From NCBI GenBank assembly GCA_963707665.1, contig CAVPQU010000011.1, positions 380,325-444,324 of the forward strand: 64,000 nucleotides of DNA, read 5' to 3'. Numbering within the stretch: the stretch's first letter is position 1; every line of letters begins with the position of its first letter. The position numbers and the translations under genes are program-made. The DNA comes from DATJCV01 sp963707665. GTDB taxonomy: Bacteria > Pseudomonadota > Gammaproteobacteria > Burkholderiales > Burkholderiaceae_D. Below the pieces are notes generated by a model, which was not told the DNA's origin, did no database searches, and saw nothing but the letters and a program-made list of their open reading frames with translations. Shown here in pieces: positions 60,640-64,000 of this stretch.

Positions 60640-60876
60640 TCCAAAGCAAGCGTATCTACGGGCTGGTGTATCCGCGTGAGCAGTGGGTGAATTACCAGGA
60701 TCCGAATCGCGCTGGTGAATCTGCTCCTCAGCCTGCGCCTCGGAGCCTTTCGCACCCGTATCCATTCCAGCGGCGCAGTAGAAGCCATCGTCCAGCGTCA
60801 TGGTTTCCGCCGCAGCGCCTATGCCCGCACCTTCCTGTGGCAAGTGGTGATCTATGCGAACAGTGAAACCGCATGA
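60640..60876 (+). pseudogene. Remnant of a SAM-dependent methyltransferase C-terminus
   Basis: Two fragments in different frames resemble the end of class I methyltransferases: YGLVYPREQWVNYQ near 60658 and RLGAFRTRIHSSGAVEAIVQ then FRRSAYARTFLWQVVIYANS ending at 60876. No N-terminal SAM-binding motif exists upstream, so only the last third remains. Similarity is from pattern recognition and should be confirmed by search. Confidence 0.5.
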
Positions 60877-60892
60877 CAATGCAGGAGCCATC

Positions 60893-61612
60893 ATGAGTCA
60901 CTCATCCACGTCTTGCATCCTCACCACAGCAACGATGTCGTTCATCCTTCTTGCTGCTTCGGCTTTTGCCGCAGGCGATCCTGAGCATGGTGCGCGCGTC
61001 TTCCAAGCATGTATGGCATGTCACTCCGTCAAACCTGGCAAGCATTTCACGGGGCCGAGCTTGGCAAATATATGGAACCGCAAGGCCGGAACAGTTGAAG
61101 GCTTTTCCCGCTACTCGTCCGCCCTCAAAGGTGGGAACGTCGTATGGAACGAGAGCCGTCTCGACAAGTGGCTCACTGACCCTGAACAATTCCTTCCCGG
61201 CACCAGCATGACTTTTCCTGGCATCAGGAATGAGCGCGATCGCGCAGATGTCATCGCTTATCTGAAAGCCGTTTCGGAAAACAAAGCGCCTACCGTCCAA
61301 CAGCAAGGCGGCATGATGGGAGGTGGCATGATGGGGATGAACAGCTCCAGACCCAATCTGAGGAAGGCGCCGCCGGAGGGGCGGGTGATGGCGCTGAGCT
61401 ATTGCGGCGATACCTATACGGTGAAAACCGCCGATGATAAAACGCAAAAGGTCTGGGAATACAACCTGCGCTTCAAGACCGATTCGAGTCAGAACGGACC
61501 GCTGCCCGGCAAGCCGGTCATCATCGGCGCAGGCATGCAGGGAGACCGTGCATCAGTAGTCTTTGCCGCACCCGAAGAGATCAGCGCGTTCATTAAAAAA
61601 ACATGTCCTTGA
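60893..61612 (+). CDS. Cytochrome c with a C-terminal extension
   Basis: 239-residue exported protein. The signal peptide ends near SAFAAG (about residue 27), followed by a class I cytochrome c domain with heme motif CMACH (about residues 40-44) and axial Met in PGTSMTFPGI (about residue 105). After a Met/Gly-rich linker (GGMMGGGMMGMN) comes an unassigned domain of about 80 residues with two Cys (YCGDTYTV and the terminal KTCP), possibly disulfide-linked. A CAGGAG site precedes the ATG. The linker could bind copper; this is speculation. Confidence 0.85.
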   Translation: MSHSSTSCILTTATMSFILLAASAFAAGDPEHGARVFQACMACHSVKPGKHFTGPSLANIWNRKAGTVEGFSRYSSALKGGNVVWNESRLDKWLTDPEQFLPGTSMTFPGIRNERDRADVIAYLKAVSENKAPTVQQQGGMMGGGMMGMNSSRPNLRKAPPEGRVMALSYCGDTYTVKTADDKTQKVWEYNLRFKTDSSQNGPLPGKPVIIGAGMQGDRASVVFAAPEEISAFIKKTCP

Positions 61613-61763
61613 TCGGGCGACACTCATATGGATCGGGTGCTGCACATAGCCGCAGGACTGCGAGTGATTTGGTTGCTCCGCTGCACTTACGTCGAGTGCG
61701 CTGAATCGACCACGCCGTCAATGAAGGCCGCGCTTCTGGCATACGAAGAACAGTTCTTCGCTA

Positions 61764-61934
61764 ATGACATGGAGTTGCTATGTTTTCTCGTGGACGACCG
61801 CGCCGAGCGATATCAGTGCGCCCGCCGGGCAGTGCATCAATAACGGAATCACAGGTGGCAAGGATCAAGTCGAGGCATGGCGTGCCTATCGCGAAGCAGC
61901 ACTGCGGAAGCATCTGCAAGCAGGTCAAATCTAG
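61764..61934 (+). CDS. Possible small hypothetical protein
   Basis: 56-codon frame, too short for most predictors, ending with the hydrophilic, coding-like segment NNGITGGKDQVEAWRAYREA. No ribosome-binding site is obvious and an overlapping frame (61628-61843) is equally open. It may be the end of a longer degraded gene. No family recognised. Confidence 0.3.
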   Translation: MTWSCYVFSWTTAPSDISAPAGQCINNGITGGKDQVEAWRAYREAALRKHLQAGQI

Positions 61935-62031
61935 CATTTTACATAATACAAATTATGCGAAATCAACCACTGACCAGACCAACATCCCGTGATACCGCTC
62001 ACGGCATTTTTTTGGATCAAAAAGGATCAGC

Positions 62032-62340
62032 ATGCGCTACCCGAATCTACGTTACGGCAATCCCACCGAACTGCGCCACTACGCCCAAAGCGTACCGGTA
62101 AAAGACCTGGCGCGGCAGCTGCGACGGATGGGCATTGTGAACCGGTACGACGCCGACTCGGCATCGTGGCCGGCGATGTGGTGCAGTTCCCGAAGCCAAA
62201 GACCGTCAGCGGTTGTCCTGAATCCAACGCTCATACGCCCGGCAAATTGCTTCGTCACGGCTAATACCAGGAGCGCGCTGCAATTCGTACTGGATCAAGC
62301 GCTCGATAGCCGGAACATCCCGCAGCGTCACTACCCTTAG
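62032..62340 (+). CDS. Phage-like DNA-binding fragment or hypothetical protein
   Basis: 102-codon frame with an excellent AAAAAGGATCAGC ribosome-binding site. The first 32 residues (MRYPNLRYGNPTELRHYAQS, VKDLARQLRR) look like the start of a small helix-turn-helix protein of beta-proteobacterial prophages. After RR the sequence loses that character, and other frames continue plausible text, so the gene is probably truncated or frame-shifted. Its 3' part overlaps the convergent membrane-protein gene by 135 bp. Confidence 0.45.
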   Translation: MRYPNLRYGNPTELRHYAQSVPVKDLARQLRRMGIVNRYDADSASWPAMWCSSRSQRPSAVVLNPTLIRPANCFVTANTRSALQFVLDQALDSRNIPQRHYP

Positions 62341-62616
62341 CATACGGAACGCACGCACCGCAGCGACGCTCGGTGCTTCCACCTCAAACTCATTTATCCC
62401 AGGGCGGCGCGGCTGCACACCCGAGACAGTCTGACTCGACGAACGAGGCGCACGGAAACGATGCACATGCCTAGGGGAACGATCCGGCCAATCGACAATC
62501 CGGCGCGGAGGCTTTGGAAGAGATATTCGATCCAGCAGCTTACGCAAGATCATCGTCGCTACGACGAAAATCAACAGCCAGGTCAAGACGCTCAACTGGC
62601 CGAGCCACTCGCTCAT
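62206..62616 (-). CDS. Small membrane-anchored hypothetical protein, phage-like
   Basis: 136-residue protein with one N-terminal transmembrane segment (LSVLTWLLIFVVATMILRKL, residues 8-27), a basic Pro-rich linker and a C-terminal helical domain (LIQYELQRAPGISRDEAICR). No named family recognised; the style resembles hypothetical genes near prophage remnants. It is convergent with and overlaps the preceding phage-like gene. Confidence 0.55.
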   Translation of the reverse strand: MSEWLGQLSVLTWLLIFVVATMILRKLLDRISLPKPPRRIVDWPDRSPRHVHRFRAPRSSSQTVSGVQPRRPGINEFEVEAPSVAAVRAFRMLRVVTLRDVPAIERLIQYELQRAPGISRDEAICRAYERWIQDNR

Positions 62617-62949
62617 ATCCCTTCCCCCGTTTTTGCTCTAGTGCAATTTTACCAAGCGCCGCGAAAACCAGGAGCAGTCAAACCGCTAGCAGCGGGCGCG
62701 CTGAACGCGACGCCAGAATATAGACGCATGTGGGGGCTATAGGGCGAAAAACAAAAGCCGCCCCACTGCGTATTTGCCAGGTCGACGATCCGAAACTGGA
62801 AAAATCACCAAGAGCCGCAGAGCAGCGAAATTACGTCGAAACAGTCTTGTGTCCGGGCTACGGAGTTCTCATCGAGGCCGCCCGATGAGAAGGCCCCCGG
62901 GCCGGCTCCTACTTACTATGAGGACTAGATAGAGTTAAGCGACAAAGTC
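62617..62949. other. Gap with hairpins, no gene seen
   Basis: 333 bp downstream of the cupredoxin gene. It contains a perfect 9-bp inverted repeat (TTCTCATCG 62868-62876, CGATGAGAA 62885-62893, 8-nt loop) directly followed by the near-palindrome GGCCCCCGGGCC. No T tract, so not a classical terminator. Confidence 0.55.
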
Positions 62950-63309
62950 TTACTTGACGATCAACGTCGCCTTCATCATGGGATGCAAAGTGCAGCCGTA
63001 GGGAAACACCCCTCTTTTGGTGATTTTCAGCTTCCAGCTCGCGCCAGCCCCAATGTCCTTGGAGTGGAATTGCCGATCAACGGCAGTCACGTTATGCGGG
63101 AACGGGTCCTTGTTTATCCATAGGACGGTGTCGCCGGCGTTTACTTCAATTGTTTCCGGCGTAAATTTGACTGCTTCCATCGTCACCGTATGGGTTTTTG
63201 GTTCCGCCAACACACTTGGCGCGTGGCTCATGCCGAACAAACCAAGAATCAACAGCAGCATCAGCGTATTGCTACGCTGATGGCTGGAACGGGAAAATCG
63301 CGCTTTCAC
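62950..63309 (-). CDS. Cupredoxin (plastocyanin/azurin-type copper protein)
   Basis: 119-residue exported type 1 copper protein. The signal peptide spans MLLLILGLFGMSHAPSVLA (cleavage about residue 35). Copper ligands of the family are visible: His in PFPHNVTAV and the Cys-His-Met set in FPYGCTLHPMMKATL at the C-terminus. It probably carries electrons or copper in the periplasm. Downstream of the DUF4142 gene on the same strand, one base apart; the cytochrome c gene nearby may be a partner. Confidence 0.88.
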   Translation of the reverse strand: MKARFSRSSHQRSNTLMLLLILGLFGMSHAPSVLAEPKTHTVTMEAVKFTPETIEVNAGDTVLWINKDPFPHNVTAVDRQFHSKDIGAGASWKLKITKRGVFPYGCTLHPMMKATLIVK

Positions 63310-63310
63310 C

Positions 63311-63837
63311 TTACTTCATTGCCGATTGAATCTGCTTTGCATGCTCCAGGTGTTCTTCGAACACTGGACGATACTTGGTAAGAAGGGCTTTTAGCTGTTC
63401 GTTCTTTGCGTTAGGAAGAAGTGTTTTGTCGATCGCATCGAGTACCTGTTCATGGTAGGTAACCTCATTGTCGATATAAGCTTTGTCGAATGCGGCGCCT
63501 TTCAGGGTTTTCAAATGGGCAAGTGTTTTGGCGCCCTCCTCTTTCAAGCTCTTGCTAGTGTCGCTTTCTTGAGGCTTGACATGTAGCTTGCCAACCAACG
63601 CGGTTGCTTCCTTGTTTACACCGGTATGGTCGGTAACCATTCGTTGCGCAAAGGCTTTGACTTCCTTGTCGGTCGCTTTGGTTTTCGCCAATTTTCCGCC
63701 GTTGATATCGACCGTATTGGCCGCAACGACAATTGCCGCAATTTGCGCGTCGTTAGGTGCTGCGGAAGATTGCGCAAGACTGTAGCTGCTGACAATAGCG
63801 AACGCGCTGGCAAGAAATAGCCTAGTATTTTTTTCAT
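63311..63837 (-). pseudogene. DUF4142 periplasmic protein, frame shift in an A7 run
   Basis: Exported four-helix ferritin-like protein of the DUF4142 family. The mature part is intact (AAPNDAQIAAIVVAANTVDI, AKTKATDKEVKAFAQRMVTD, YHEQVLDAIDKTLLPNAKNE). The signal peptide RLFLASAFAIVSSYSLAQ is in the same frame, but the only good ATG (63837) is followed by seven As (63828-63834) and reads out of frame; eight As would join it and give 175 residues. Sequence error or a phase-variable start are both possible. Function of the family is not established. Confidence 0.8.
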
Positions 63838-64000
63838 GATCGAATCTGATTCCAACAGAGTGAAGTAAATTAGCCGCGTCAAACCACGCCTTCTCAAGAG
63901 AATATTGTGTTTCGAATTGCTTGCGCCTGATCAGATGAACCGTGGCAATAGAGGACCGAAAAACTTCGTTTAGGACGATGGAACAACGGAGCTATTTTTC
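63838..64000. other. Window end, no gene seen
   Basis: 163 bp upstream of the DUF4142 gene, with no convincing open frame or RNA gene before the window ends. Confidence 0.5.

Overview
The window reads as chromosomal DNA of a betaproteobacterium of the order Burkholderiales, most likely the family Oxalobacteraceae (Herminiimonas/Collimonas/Herbaspirillum relatives). This is inferred from gene order (tRNA-Leu, tig, clpP, clpX, lon, hup, tRNA-Val, tRNA-Asp, ppiD), moderately high GC and the kind of proteins encoded; no database search was possible.

Layout. 1-1556: two squalene-synthase-like genes (hpnD partial, hpnC) on the minus strand. 1739-10701: a protein quality-control block with trigger factor, ClpP, ClpX, Lon, HU and the PpiD periplasmic foldase, interleaved with three tRNA genes and several clear intrinsic terminators. 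10743-21485: mixed metabolism: MnmH, a TesA-like esterase back to back with a YbbA-like ATPase, the NAD(P)HX repair enzyme, an NmrA-type reductase with a divergent LysR regulator, an amidase, two FAD oxidoreductases and a BON lipoprotein. 21638-28713: AI-2E-type permease, ArnT-like glycosyltransferase, PurL. 29009-33308: a four-repeat membrane protein and a copper-efflux unit (copA-cueR with divergent copZ) driven by recognisable MerR-type promoters. 33539-37202: a tight minus-strand operon selO-msrB-yciB-bolA-parvulin. 37529-46701: acyl-CoA ligase, a complete branched-chain-amino-acid-type ABC transporter and a FadB/FadJ-type bifunctional beta-oxidation enzyme. 46931-55526: Fpr, SerA, a phospholipase-D lipoprotein and the stress trio PrkA-YeaH-SpoVR. 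55697-58678: YjfB-like small protein and a ZnuD-like TonB receptor with a small His-containing neighbour. 58764-64000: isochorismatase-like and DUF72 proteins, then a more heterogeneous stretch with gene remnants, a cytochrome c, phage-like small genes, a cupredoxin and a DUF4142 protein.

The most unusual signal is a dispersed intergenic element found ten times between 13.2 and 56.0 kb. Each copy carries two direct copies of a GAGTAT-containing box 53 bp apart (54 in two copies, 50 in one), around a variable AT-rich core that often contains a small dyad. All copies are outside genes and each adjoins the 3' end of at least one gene. I do not recognise this family.

A second theme is reading-frame damage. 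At least eight conserved genes (nnr, dadA, the AI-2E permease, purL, copA, the ZnuD-like receptor, DUF72, DUF4142) carry single-base shifts while the protein sequence remains conserved on both sides. As purL and several others would all have to be dead, sequence error is the simplest explanation, and I give these genes as whole loci with the shift positions.
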